In this document: one piece after another, positions 55,730 to 64,000 of the stretch
How the letters are laid out: each line of letters begins with the position of its first letter
Numbering within the stretch: position 1 is the stretch's first letter
Assembly: GCA_022316685.1 (NCBI GenBank)
Contig: JAKJHU010000338.1
Coordinates: forward strand, 1 to 64,000
DNA length: 64,000 bases
DNA from: Progne subis subis
Taxonomy: Eukaryota; Chordata; Aves; Passeriformes; Hirundinidae
Direction: 5' to 3'
The notes under the pieces: generated by a model
What the model saw: the letters and a program-made list of their open reading frames with translations, nothing else
The model's database searches: none
Told to the model about the DNA's origin: nothing
Translations under genes and position numbers: made by a program

Positions 55730-57312
55730 TTAATGTTCCTGAAACCTTCCAGTCATCAGTCTCCAGACTGCAGCCTTGAGCTCCTGGTTCCTCAGGCTGT
55801 AGATGAGGGGGTTCAGGGCTGGAGGCACCACCGAGTACAGAACTGACAGGGCCAGATCCAGGGACTGGGAGGAGATGGAGGGGGGCTTCAGGTTTGTAAA
55901 CATGCCAGTGCTGAGGAACAGAGAGACCACGGCCAGGTGAGGGAGGCAGGTGGAAAAGGCTTTGTGCCGTCCCTGCTCAGAGGAGATCCTCAGCACGGCC
56001 CTGAAGATCTGCACATAGGAGAAAACAATGAATGTAAAACAGCCAAGTCCTAAACAGATGGAAAACCCAAGAAGCTGAAATTCCCTAATGTGGGATTATG
56101 AGCAAGAGAGCTTGAGGACTGGGGGGATTTCACAAAAGAAGTTGCCCAGGGCATTGCCATGGCACAGGGGCAGGGAAAATGTATTGGCCGTGTGCATGAA
56201 GGCATTGAGAAAGGCACTGGCCCAGGCAGCTGCTGCCATGTGGGCACAAGCTCTACTGCCCAGGAGGGTCCCGTAGTGCAAGGGTTTGCAGATGGACACG
56301 TGTTGGAGTCCAGGACATTCCTTTGGTTGCCCTGGAGGGTCAGAGACCTGGGCAGGGGGCTCTGAGACCCCAGCCCAGAGCTCAGAGAGACACTGGCTTG
56401 GATCTCAGTCCATGGGAAAAACTTCCTAAACTGAGAGAGGGTTTGCAGGCCACGGGAGTGTGAAAAATAGTAGTTTAGTTCATCATAGAGTGAAAAAATA
56501 GTAATTTTAGGTTCATAGCATTGGAGTGAATGGGGACAAGATGGAGAATCTGGGGCGTTGTCTCCTTCTTCTTCCTTCTCCTTCCCTCACTCCATTTCTG
56601 CTATGACCTTGGCACAAAGTAGTTAGTGAGGATTGGGTCAGTGTATAGATGACCTTTTTAGTAATAGTGATAGACATTGGTAAGAAACAGTAAATAACGA
56701 ACACGTAGTAATTAGTATAAAATATTAAGGACAGCCCAGCTCTGGGAGAGACGTGAGAAGTCCATGCAGCTGCAAACATCATGTTGGACTATGAGAAATT
56801 TGTAAGATAAGAAACAATAAACGAAAAATGCAACCTTGAAAAATCTACACCTGAAGACTCCGTCTCTTCCTTCAGCTTGGCTCGGAGCTGTGCAGGGGGG
56901 AAAAAGACCCTGAAATCACCTGAATGTTGGGGAAGCTCCCCGACAGACACGTAGCGGTCATAGCACATGATGGTCAGGAGACAGTCCTCTCCTCCAATGA
57001 AGAACAGAAAGACAAAGAGCTGAGCAGCACATCCTGTGTAGGAGATGTTCCTGGTGTCCCAGAGGGAATTGTGCATGGCTTTGGGGACAGTGGTGCAGAT
57101 GGAGCCCAATTCGTGACGGCCAGGTTGAGCAGGAAGAAGAACATGGGCGTGTGCAGGAGGTGGCCGCAGGCTACGGCGCTGATGATGAGGCCGTTGGCCA
57201 GGAGGGCAGCCAGGGAGATGCCCAGGAAGAGGCAGAAGTGCAGGAGCTGCAGCTGCCGCGTGTCTGCCAGTGCCAGCAGGAGGAAGTGGCTGATGGAGCT
57301 GCTGTTGGACAT
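55730..57312 (-). pseudogene. Olfactory receptor family 14-like pseudogene D, split by a solo LTR
   Basis: Starts MSNSSSISH at 57312. A one-base loss near 57110 shifts the frame after LLNLAVTN in helix 2. The next piece runs through MCYDRYVS and is cut by a 645-bp LTR at 56945-56301. The receptor resumes at 56300 with the rest of the same sentence (MSICKPLHYG). A further frameshift and stop lie near 56095, before helix 5. The C-terminal part (56014-55730) is open, with [10 protein letters not shown] and [12 protein letters not shown]. At least three independent lesions are present, so it is dead, though the remaining sequence is very similar to the intact copies. Confidence 0.93.
56301..56945 (+). 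mobile_element. Solo LTR inserted in receptor D, with 6-bp target-site duplication
   Basis: Begins TGTTGGAGTCC and ends CCCCGACA. GACACG directly flanks it on both sides (56295-56300 and 56946-56951). AATAAA at 56816-56821 shows plus orientation, antisense to the receptor. The insertion falls in the codons just after the DRY motif. Same family as 37949-38585. Confidence 0.95.
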
Positions 57313-59372
57313 TTCATCACTCTGGCCATGGAGTCCTGTTGAAGGAGGAGACAAAGACAAGTCAGGCGAAACTTTGCTGGACAATTCCCAAGCTCTTTTT
57401 CCCAGCCCTGTCCCTGCTGCTCTGTGCCACCCAATTTTCCTTTTCTCGAAGTCCTTCCTTCAGCCCCGTGCCTGGAGCTCTGCTGGGATCTGCCCCCATT
57501 GCTGTGACAAGCAGGGGCTCTGCCCATGGACACCGAGGGGTCAGCTCTGCTCTGCAGCACTGGGGTCATGGGAACAGGGACAGGGCCCAGTCCTGAGGTT
57601 GGACTTCATCAGCCCAAACTGCTCCTGAGGCAGAGGAGCTTGTCAGCATCTCCTGTGCCAGGGCTAAGGAACGGTGATGGCCAAAGGCAGCTGGAGAGGG
57701 TTTCCTGCTGTGCCCAGGGAGATCAGAGAGAACTGTGCAAGGCAAGAGCATTGGCTGTAACTCAGTGAAGGCTGAGGGGAGCTGCTCTGTCGCTCCATCT
57801 GTCCCCAGCTGCCCTTTCTGAGATCGAGGGCCATACCTGTGTTCCCCTGAAAATCAGCCTGACACAGCTGAGAGCAGAGGGAGCCACAGCAGAGCAAACT
57901 GGCTCAGCCTTTCTGACAGTCTCAGCCCCACTCCTGGTCAGGGACACTCCTGTCCCCCAGTGTCCCCTGGAGGCAGCTCACAGCTTGGATGGCATCCCCA
58001 GGACACACCCAGGGTCCTGTCCATGGCACTGCTGGAGGAGAGTCAGCTCATTCCCAGCATCCTAGCCTGCCCAGCCCAGAGCTCCTTGGGGCAGAGGAAG
58101 CTGGGACACCCCATTGCTGTGCTCAGCCTGCACAGGAGGAGCCCAAGGGCTGGGCCTGAGCCTGCAGCTGGAACTGCCATTCCCAGAGAGCCCGTCAGCA
58201 ATGCCAGGATCACCTGGGCAAGGCAAGGAGAGAGACCTGGGCTCTGAGGAAAAGCTTTTCCCTGCCCAGCCCTGCACAGCCCCTCTCAGGCAGCAGCAGT
58301 GCAGGACAGTGGCCCTCAGGCCCTGCTCAGCAGGAATGGGCACATGGCAGGAGAGACACCCTTCATCTCTGGAGCTGCTCTGCCAGGCCCAGGAGGGGAC
58401 TGAGGGCCCCGAGCCCCTGGGCTGAGGGCTGTGCTGGCTGTGAGGGGACACAAGAGCTGTGCTGCTCAGGGCAGTGTGTGCCCTGCAGGGCAGGGCCGGC
58501 AGGTGCCACATCTCCCCTGCAGCAGGGCTTCCCTCAGCACTGCCTCCCTCCCTCCCTGCCCACGCCTCTGCTGCTGGAGCTGTCCCAGCCCGAGCTGTTC
58601 CTGTGGCCCCGGGCTCCTTCCCTGCCAGTGCTGCCAGAGCCCAGCCCAGCCCCTGGGCCAGCTCTGCCCTGCAGCTGCTCGGGGCTGCAGGGATTAAAGA
58701 ACAGCTCCCCCACGCCTGGGCACCATGGAAAGGGGATGCTGCATGGATCTGGAGGCTGGGGAGCTGGAGGCACTTGCTGAGGATCCCAGGAAAACCCAGT
58801 GGGATGGTTCAAGAGCCTCAGCCCCTTCTCTGCCCTGCAAAGCTGAGTTTCCACTGCCACCAAGGCGAGCCAGGGAAAAGCGGGAACACAAATTCAGGTA
58901 AAGCAGAGACTCAAGCAGGAAACCCCTGCCCTGAATGAGCTCATGAAAAGTCCTCTTGGGAATGACCTGGGCATGAGCTGGAGCTGTGAGCAGCCCTGGC
59001 CCACACAGCACCCTCTCCACAGCAGCAGGACCTGCCCTGGCAGGAGTCACTCCTTGCACCCACAGCTCCTCTCCACCATCCACAGGGGAGCTCCCAGGCA
59101 GGCTGAGAGCTGCCCCTGGCAGGTGGCAGATCCCCTGGCCTGGCCAAGAGCCCTCAGGGCTGCAGGAGCTGCTCTGCAGGACAGCCCTGGGCACCCCTGG
59201 CTGCAGCCCCAGCTTCAGCCCCTGCAGCTGTCCCTGGCAGCAGGAGCTGTTCTGCCCGGACCCTCTGATGGAGCCCAGGGCAGCCCTGCTCTGGAGCATA
59301 TCCTCCCCCAAACCAGGAACAGCAGCAGAGCCATCCTTGTTCTGGAAAAAAATATAAAGAGAGTCAGAGACT
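57313..59372. repeat. Duplicated 5' flank of receptor unit D
   Basis: Matches the upstream block of unit C (inverted) almost throughout, from the splice acceptor region to about 59335, and then diverges just before ERV-C. No gene called. Confidence 0.78.
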
Positions 59373-59950
59373 TGCTGGTTTTGTATGTTTCTTTATTATC
59401 AAGCTTGGCCTTGGGGGAGAGCTTGCTTGCTGCCTTGGCAACGTGGAGGAGGAGGTACACACAGCTTAGCTTCACAGCAAAGCTGGGGACTCCCACCCCC
59501 CTCACGGGCTTTTTCCCTTGCCGGGGAGTCCGTTTCGCGTCGCTGATCAGGGGTCATCCAGCGATGGGGCACTCCTTCTCAGGTCACGGCGACTAAATAA
59601 AGGTGCTTCGGTGGACCCCCGTATTTCTTGCACTAGTCTAAAATGCGACTACAGTCCTGGATTTTACTTTGGTTCCCTGCTTTTCAGAGTCTCTTGTTCT
59701 TGAGTTGTTCCCAGAATTCTAGCGTTCTTTTTATTTGCATATTCAGACACTATCTGGCGAATGGGAGCAGAGATACAGGTAATAAGGTGAATTCTTAATT
59801 AACAAACAAGCAAATAAGGTAATAAATCAGTATTAAAACAGGAATAAGGCAAATTCTTTATATAGAAGCTAGCATTAACAATCTTAATGGAATTACTTAA
59901 CAATTAAGTAACTAAAACATAGATTTCTTGAATAGAATTTATTTATAACA
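59373..59950 (-). repeat. 3' LTR of ERV-C
   Basis: Starts TGTTATAAAT at 59950, right after the polypurine tract. It contains an octamer plus TATA-like ATGCAAATAAAAAG at about 59740-59727 and AATAAA at 59397-59392. The end is CAGCA at 59373 or ATACA at 59382; the TGT/ACA match favours the latter. Unrelated in sequence to the ERV-A/B LTR. Confidence 0.8.
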
Positions 59951-59971
59951 ACTCCCCCCTCTATTTCTTTG
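59951..59971 (-). other. Polypurine tract of ERV-C
   Basis: AAAGAAATAGAGGGGGGAGT ends one base before the LTR start. It overlaps the last codons of the small frame at 59961-60281. Confidence 0.8.
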
Positions 59972-60281
59972 ATCGAGCTTTAGCTCGCATCAATTTGTCA
60001 AAGCATAACCCAGTATCTCCTATAGGACATTCCCCAAACAGGCGCTGTGCATAACTAGCTGTGTTTTTGTGGTCCAATAAACTTTTCCATCCTCTTGGCA
60101 AGTATTCAACTGGGAAGTGGTCAAAGCAGTTTGGGTTCACGTTAGTATGGACCCTGAATAAGGATCTGAGATCCTCTCCATCGTACACTGGATGGTAGCA
60201 GTTAGCACAGGCTTTTGTTTCGTAGGTGTGCTTTATGAACATCATCAGTACGATCCCTCCCAAGAGTCCGGTATGGGCCAT
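59961..60281 (-). CDS. Small unexplained frame of ERV-C before the 3' LTR (106 codons)
   Basis: I do not recognise this protein. It starts MAHTGLLGGIVLMMFIK, a hydrophobic stretch that could be a signal peptide or membrane anchor. It has a CANCYH pair, further cysteines (NPNC, GEC, LCF) and a basic tail (RAKARSKK). The same phase is open upstream to a TAG at 60338-60336, whose AG follows GTGGGTTCTTT and could be a splice acceptor, as expected for a subgenomic retroviral message. The spacing of C-x2-C-[YH]-H, then H, then C resembles the N-terminal surface region of ERV-B env (30180-30260). It may therefore be what is left of env after an internal deletion, or an accessory gene. No stops or frameshifts. 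Confidence 0.55.
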   Translation of the reverse strand: MAHTGLLGGIVLMMFIKHTYETKACANCYHPVYDGEDLRSLFRVHTNVNPNCFDHFPVEYLPRGWKSLLDHKNTASYAQRLFGECPIGDTGLCFDKLMRAKARSKK

Positions 60282-60410
60282 CCTTCCTGGATCTCTTGCT
60301 CCACCCGGCCTTGCCTCTTGGAGTGGAGAGGTCTCCTAAAGAACCCACTTACATGCTTCCACTTCCCCTCCCTATTAATTTAGTTGCCCTTAGAGAATGT
60401 TCTGTAGGAG

Positions 60411-60840
60411 ATTTACTCTCTTTTTTTTTTCTTAAAAAAAACTTTACACTCTTTTAATTTTTCTATTACTTAAATTTGTTCAAACTGCTACTTATAGAAC
60501 TTAACAACTTTTAAAATTAACAAAGAAAAAAATCTTAAACTTATTTAAATCACTATTTATAAAACCTAAACAATATTTAAACTTAATAAAAAAACCCTGA
60601 TTCTTTTTTTTTCTATTACTTAAACTTATTTAAATTGCTATTCATAAAACTTACAATTTAAAAATTATTATTAAAAAAAAACCTCCTTAAACTTACTTAA
60701 ATTCTTACTTATAAAAAAAGACTTAAACTATATGTAAAATTAATACAAAAAAGAACTTATACCCCTTTTTAATATATCTATTACTTAAACATATCTAAAA
60801 TTGCTAATTACAAAAACTGACTTAGGTTTACAGAAATTAA
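60411..60840. repeat. AT-rich tandem repeat of about 80-90 bp inside ERV-C
   Basis: About five degenerate units, each with CTATTACTTAAACTTATTTA or a variant, then AATTGCTATTTATAAAACTT or a variant, then an A run. It occupies the place where env would normally begin. Confidence 0.75.
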
Positions 60841-60851
60841 CCCTTATTGTG

Positions 60852-60870
60852 CCCCCTCCCCCCCTTTTTT
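60852..60870 (-). other. Second purine tract of ERV-C
   Basis: On the minus strand AAAAAAGGGGGGAGGGGG lies about 60 bases after the pol stop. It has the look of a polypurine tract but no LTR follows. Confidence 0.6.
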
Positions 60871-60931
60871 GAGTTCGTTGATTATGGGAGAGGCAACTGA
60901 AACAAAAGGTTTTCACAGTCTCTGTTATCTC

Positions 60932-63900
60932 TTATTTCTTTTTAAAGGTTAATTTCAAGTCTTTCGGGTGTGGTGTTACTGTCCACTCGGTTTCATCCGG
61001 TGAGGGTGCTGAACTCGGGTTCTCTCCAGGAGGGGGTACTGGCCCTTTAACTCTGGTGATGTGGGTCCATCCTTTTTCCTTAGTGCGCACTGCTGTGTGA
61101 GTTGTTAACAGTACTTGGTAGGGACCTTCAAACTTCGGGGTCAGCGGGGTATTAGTCCACGTTTTGATCAATACCCAGTCTCCAGGATTGATATTATGCA
61201 CATTTGCATCCAAAGGGGAAGTTTGAGGAAGATAGCCTTTCTTTCTGAGATTTTCTAAGGTTTGTCCAATGGTTTTTAGATATTTTCTAGTGATTTCCTC
61301 TCCTTCCAGGTAGTCTTTAGAACTATAAGGAGATAACAAAAAGGGAAGCCCAAATAACATTTCATATGGTGACACTCCTAGATCTGCTCGTGGCTGTGTT
61401 CTGATTCGTAGTAATGCTAGGGGTAAGCATTTAAGCCAATTTAGTTGAGTTTCTGCTATTAGTTTAGTCAGTACATTTTTAATGGTTTTGTTTATCCTTT
61501 CTACTCTGCCTGAGCTTTGGGGATGCCATGGGGTGTGTAACCTCCATTTTATCCCTAAGGCTTGTGTTACCTGTTGTAGAATTTGTGCTGTGAAATGTGG
61601 CCCTCTGTCTGAATCAATATTATTTATCAGCCCATACCGAGGGAGGATATCTTCTAATATGATTTTTGTTACTACTTCTGCTGTTTCTCTTTTTGTAGGA
61701 AATGCCTCTACCCAATGGGTAAGGTGATCTATGATCACCAACAAGTGTTTGTACCCTTGAACAGGGGGCATCTCAGTAAAATCAATTTGCACGTTCTGGA
61801 AGGGCCTTAAGGCTAACTCCCTCCCTCCAGGCTCAGTTTTTCTCATAACTTTTTGATTTATTTTCTGACATATTATACATCCCTGAGTAACTGCTTTTGC
61901 TAATTCGTGTACTCCAATACATAGGTTTTCCCTTAGAAAATGGTCACATAATCCCTGGGTTCCCCAGTGGGTTAAATTATGTATTTCTGTAAGTACTTTT
62001 CTGGCTAGGGCTTTATTTAAAAATTTCCGTCCGTCAGCTGTTAACCACACTCCGTGTTCCCCCTGGTGTAATCCTAATTCTTTTATTGCTTTCTGCTCTT
62101 TTTTACTGAATACCTGCTCTATCCTTTCTTCTTCTTTTTTTGGCATTTTCTCTAATTTGAGGATTTTTACTGGTTCTCCTGGTTCTAAAGCTGCTTCTCT
62201 GGCTGTTTTATCAGCTAACTGGTTTCCCCTTATCTCGGGCATATCTCCCTTTTGATGTCCTTTTATGTGAACTACTGCAATTTCTGCTGGTTTTTGTAAA
62301 GATTTTAACACTGATTTTATTAATTCTGTGTGTATTAAGTTTTTCCCTTTTGAATTTAAATATCCCCGTCCTTCCCAAATTTTCCCAAATGTGTGCACGA
62401 TACCAAAGGCATATCTAGAGTCTGTGTAAATGGTCCCTCGGTCATCTTTAAGTAAGTCTAGCCCTCTCTTTAGTGCATATATTTCACAGCACTGTGCTGA
62501 CCAATTACTTGGTAACTTTCCCTTTTCTAAAACTTTCATTTTCTCTCCCTCAATCACAGAGTATCCTGATATTCTTTTCCCTTCCACCACTCGGGATGAC
62601 CCATCTGTGAACAACACTCTCCCATATGGAAGGGGTGTATCCTCTAAATCTTCCCTTACTTTTGTCTGCATATCAATGAGTTCTAGGCAATGGTGTTCTA
62701 TTTCTTCAGTGGGCTCACCAGAGAGAAACTGAGCTGGATTTAAGCTTTTGGATGTTGTTAGTTCTAGGTTATTTGAATTTATCAGTATAATTTCATATTT
62801 TAGGATTCTAGAATCTGTGAGCCACTTTTGAGCTCTTTGACTTAAAATTGTTTTCAAATCATGTGGAGTATGTATCTTTATCTTTCCCTGTAATGTTAAC
62901 TTTTGAGCTTCTTCTATTAAAATAGCTGCAGCTGCGACGGCTTGGAGACAAGCCAGCCATCCCCTAGCAACCGGATCTAACAGTTTTGATAAAAATGCTA
63001 CAGGTTTTCGGTATCCTCCCCATTCTTGGGTTAAAACTCCGTATGCTATCCCTTCTTCAGTGTTTACAAATAAATCAAACTCCTTTTTAAGATCTGGTAA
63101 GCTTAAAACTGGTGCTGAGGATAATTTCTCTTTTAGATCTTGCAGCTGCCTCTCGTCACTCTCTGTCCAATTCATTGGTTCCTGGTCTATTAATTTATCA
63201 TAAAGAAATTTGACCCATTGAGTGTACTTATCTATCCAGTGCTTGCAGTATCCAAACAGGCCTAGAAGTTTCCTTATGTCTCTCTTAGTTTTTGGAGGTG
63301 ATATAGACACTATTCTTGAAATTCTTGCAGGGCTTAACCTTTTACTCCCCTTTCCGATTATGTGTCCTAAATAAGTGACTTCAGTTTCTACAAACTGTAG
63401 TTTACTCTGAGATACCTTTAACCCCTTTTCTCCAAGAAAGTTTAGAAGTTGTATACTTACATCTTTAACTTCTTTTTCTGTCTCCCCTGATATTAATAAA
63501 TCATCCACGTATTGCAAAATTTGAACTCCTTCTTTTGGACTAAACTGTTCTAATAATGTCTCTAGGGCCTGTCCGAAGATATTTGGTGATTCCGTATATC
63601 CCTGTGGTAGCCGGGTCCACCTTAGCTGTTGTTTTCTTCCGCTGTCTGGATGTTCCCATTCAAAGGCGAACCAATCCCTACACTCTTCTGCTAGGGGACA
63701 TGCCCAAAAAGCATCCTTTAAGTCTATCACTGTGAACCAGGTACGCTCTCTTGGAATTTTACTCAGCAAGGTATAGGGGTTAGGTACTACTGGGTGTCGA
63801 GCAACAGTTCTTTTATTTATTTCTCTCAAATCCTGGACTAATCTAAACTTTCCCTCATCTTTCTTTATGGCTAATATAGGGGTGTTATGAGGGGACATAC

Positions 63901-64000
63901 AGGGTTCTAAAATATTTTCTTTTAAAAGATGCTCAATTACTGAAGCTAGCCCTTTCCTTCCTTCTGGTGACATTGGGTATTGCTTAACTCTGATGGCAGG
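60932..64000 (-). CDS. ERV-C pol: reverse transcriptase, RNase H, integrase (open, 5' end outside)
   Basis: The replication enzyme polyprotein of a gammaretrovirus-like element. The frame is open from the window edge; the first Met inside is at 63973 and is not the true start, since AIRVKQYP precedes it in frame. Numbering from that Met (1013 residues): reverse transcriptase has catalytic Asp84 (TVIDLKDAF), LPQGYTESP and YVDD at 155-158. RNase H has Asp457, Glu497, Asp518 and Asp588. Integrase has the zinc-binding His665, His669, Cys699 and Cys702, and a DDE core at Asp731, Asp789 and Glu825, with exactly 35 residues between the last two. The C-terminal domain contains GDWVLIKTW. All catalytic residues expected of the family are present. 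The closest relative in the window is the decayed pol of ERV-B. Confidence 0.95.
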   Translation of the reverse strand, partial: PAIRVKQYPMSPEGRKGLASVIEHLLKENILEPCMSPHNTPILAIKKDEGKFRLVQDLREINKRTVARHPVVPNPYTLLSKIPRERTWFTVIDLKDAFWACPLAEECRDWFAFEWEHPDSGRKQQLRWTRLPQGYTESPNIFGQALETLLEQFSPKEGVQILQYVDDLLISGETEKEVKDVSIQLLNFLGEKGLKVSQSKLQFVETEVTYLGHIIGKGSKRLSPARISRIVSISPPKTKRDIRKLLGLFGYCKHWIDKYTQWVKFLYDKLIDQEPMNWTESDERQLQDLKEKLSSAPVLSLPDLKKEFDLFVNTEEGIAYGVLTQEWGGYRKPVAFLSKLLDPVARGWLACLQAVAAAAILIEEAQKLTLQGKIKIHTPHDLKTILSQRAQKWLTDSRILKYEIILINSNNLELTTSKSLNPAQFLSGEPTEEIEHHCLELIDMQTKVREDLEDTPLPYGRVLFTDGSSRVVEGKRISGYSVIEGEKMKVLEKGKLPSNWSAQCCEIYALKRGLDLLKDDRGTIYTDSRYAFGIVHTFGKIWEGRGYLNSKGKNLIHTELIKSVLKSLQKPAEIAVVHIKGHQKGDMPEIRGNQLADKTAREAALEPGEPVKILKLEKMPKKEEERIEQVFSKKEQKAIKELGLHQGEHGVWLTADGRKFLNKALARKVLTEIHNLTHWGTQGLCDHFLRENLCIGVHELAKAVTQGCIICQKINQKVMRKTEPGGRELALRPFQNVQIDFTEMPPVQGYKHLLVIIDHLTHWVEAFPTKRETAEVVTKIILEDILPRYGLINNIDSDRGPHFTAQILQQVTQALGIKWRLHTPWHPQSSGRVERINKTIKNVLTKLIAETQLNWLKCLPLALLRIRTQPRADLGVSPYEMLFGLPFLLSPYSSKDYLEGEEITRKYLKTIGQTLENLRKKGYLPQTSPLDANVHNINPGDWVLIKTWTNTPLTPKFEGPYQVLLTTHTAVRTKEKGWTHITRVKGPVPPPGENPSSAPSPDETEWTVTPHPKDLKLTFKKK

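Larger units (their letters stand above)
59373..64000 (-). mobile_element. ERV-C: younger provirus with an open pol, cut by the right edge
   Basis: On the minus strand, from the window edge: pol (to 60932), a purine tract, an AT-rich tandem repeat, a small frame, a polypurine tract and the 3' LTR. Pol has no stop or frameshift over more than 1000 codons, in contrast to ERV-A and ERV-B, so the insertion is young or its pol has been kept. No full env is present between pol and the LTR, only about 0.98 kb. Confidence 0.9.

Overview
The window looks like bird nuclear DNA, most likely from a songbird (passerine). The evidence is CR1 LINE fragments with bird-type 3' ends, several class I and ERVL-like avian endogenous retroviruses (ERVs) and solo LTRs, a cluster of near-identical family-14 (gamma-c) olfactory receptor genes, and a C2H2 zinc-finger gene of the bird-expanded type. 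I saw no bacterial-style genes, operons, CRISPR arrays, tRNAs or rRNAs. Species and chromosome cannot be told from sequence alone.

Layout from left to right. 1-2.4 kb: the 5' end of a provirus on the minus strand (ERV-A: LTR, tRNA-Phe-like primer site, leader, gag start), cut by the window edge. 2.5-9.6 kb: olfactory receptor unit A, holding a frameshifted receptor pseudogene, duplicated flanks, a roughly 185-bp tandem repeat and a roughly 37-bp minisatellite. 10.2-12.9 kb: a long CR1 with decayed endonuclease and reverse transcriptase, split by a solo LTR. 14.1-17.3 kb: a second CR1, an inverted pair of LTR-like repeats and a CCCAGT-type minisatellite. 17.4-18.9 kb: a zinc-finger gene with one short 5' exon and a frameshifted finger array. 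20.9-33.0 kb: LTRs followed by a nearly full-length but decayed provirus (ERV-B). A remnant of another provirus lies immediately upstream of its 5' LTR, implying a former tandem array.

34.9-36.5 kb: receptor unit B with an intact receptor on the minus strand. 37.9-39.1 kb: two LTR fragments. 39.1-47.2 kb: receptor unit C, inverted relative to unit A, with an intact receptor on the plus strand between the same repeat families. 47.2-53.4 kb: GC-rich and repeat-derived DNA without a supportable gene. 53.45-54.3 kb: a palindrome built on two CR1 ends. 54.1-59.3 kb: receptor unit D, a pseudogene split at its DRY motif by a solo LTR. 59.4-64 kb: a younger provirus on the minus strand (ERV-C) with an uninterrupted pol frame that runs off the right edge, no recognisable full env, an AT-rich tandem repeat and a small unexplained frame next to its 3' LTR.

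Only two host genes look able to make full-length proteins, the receptors at 35554-36501 and 43754-44686. Much of the rest is a history of duplication and retroelement insertion. Receptor units A, C and D share the same flanks and the same CR1 junction, so that CR1 was present before the units duplicated. Coordinates of repeat boundaries are approximate unless a direct repeat or TG/CA end is cited.
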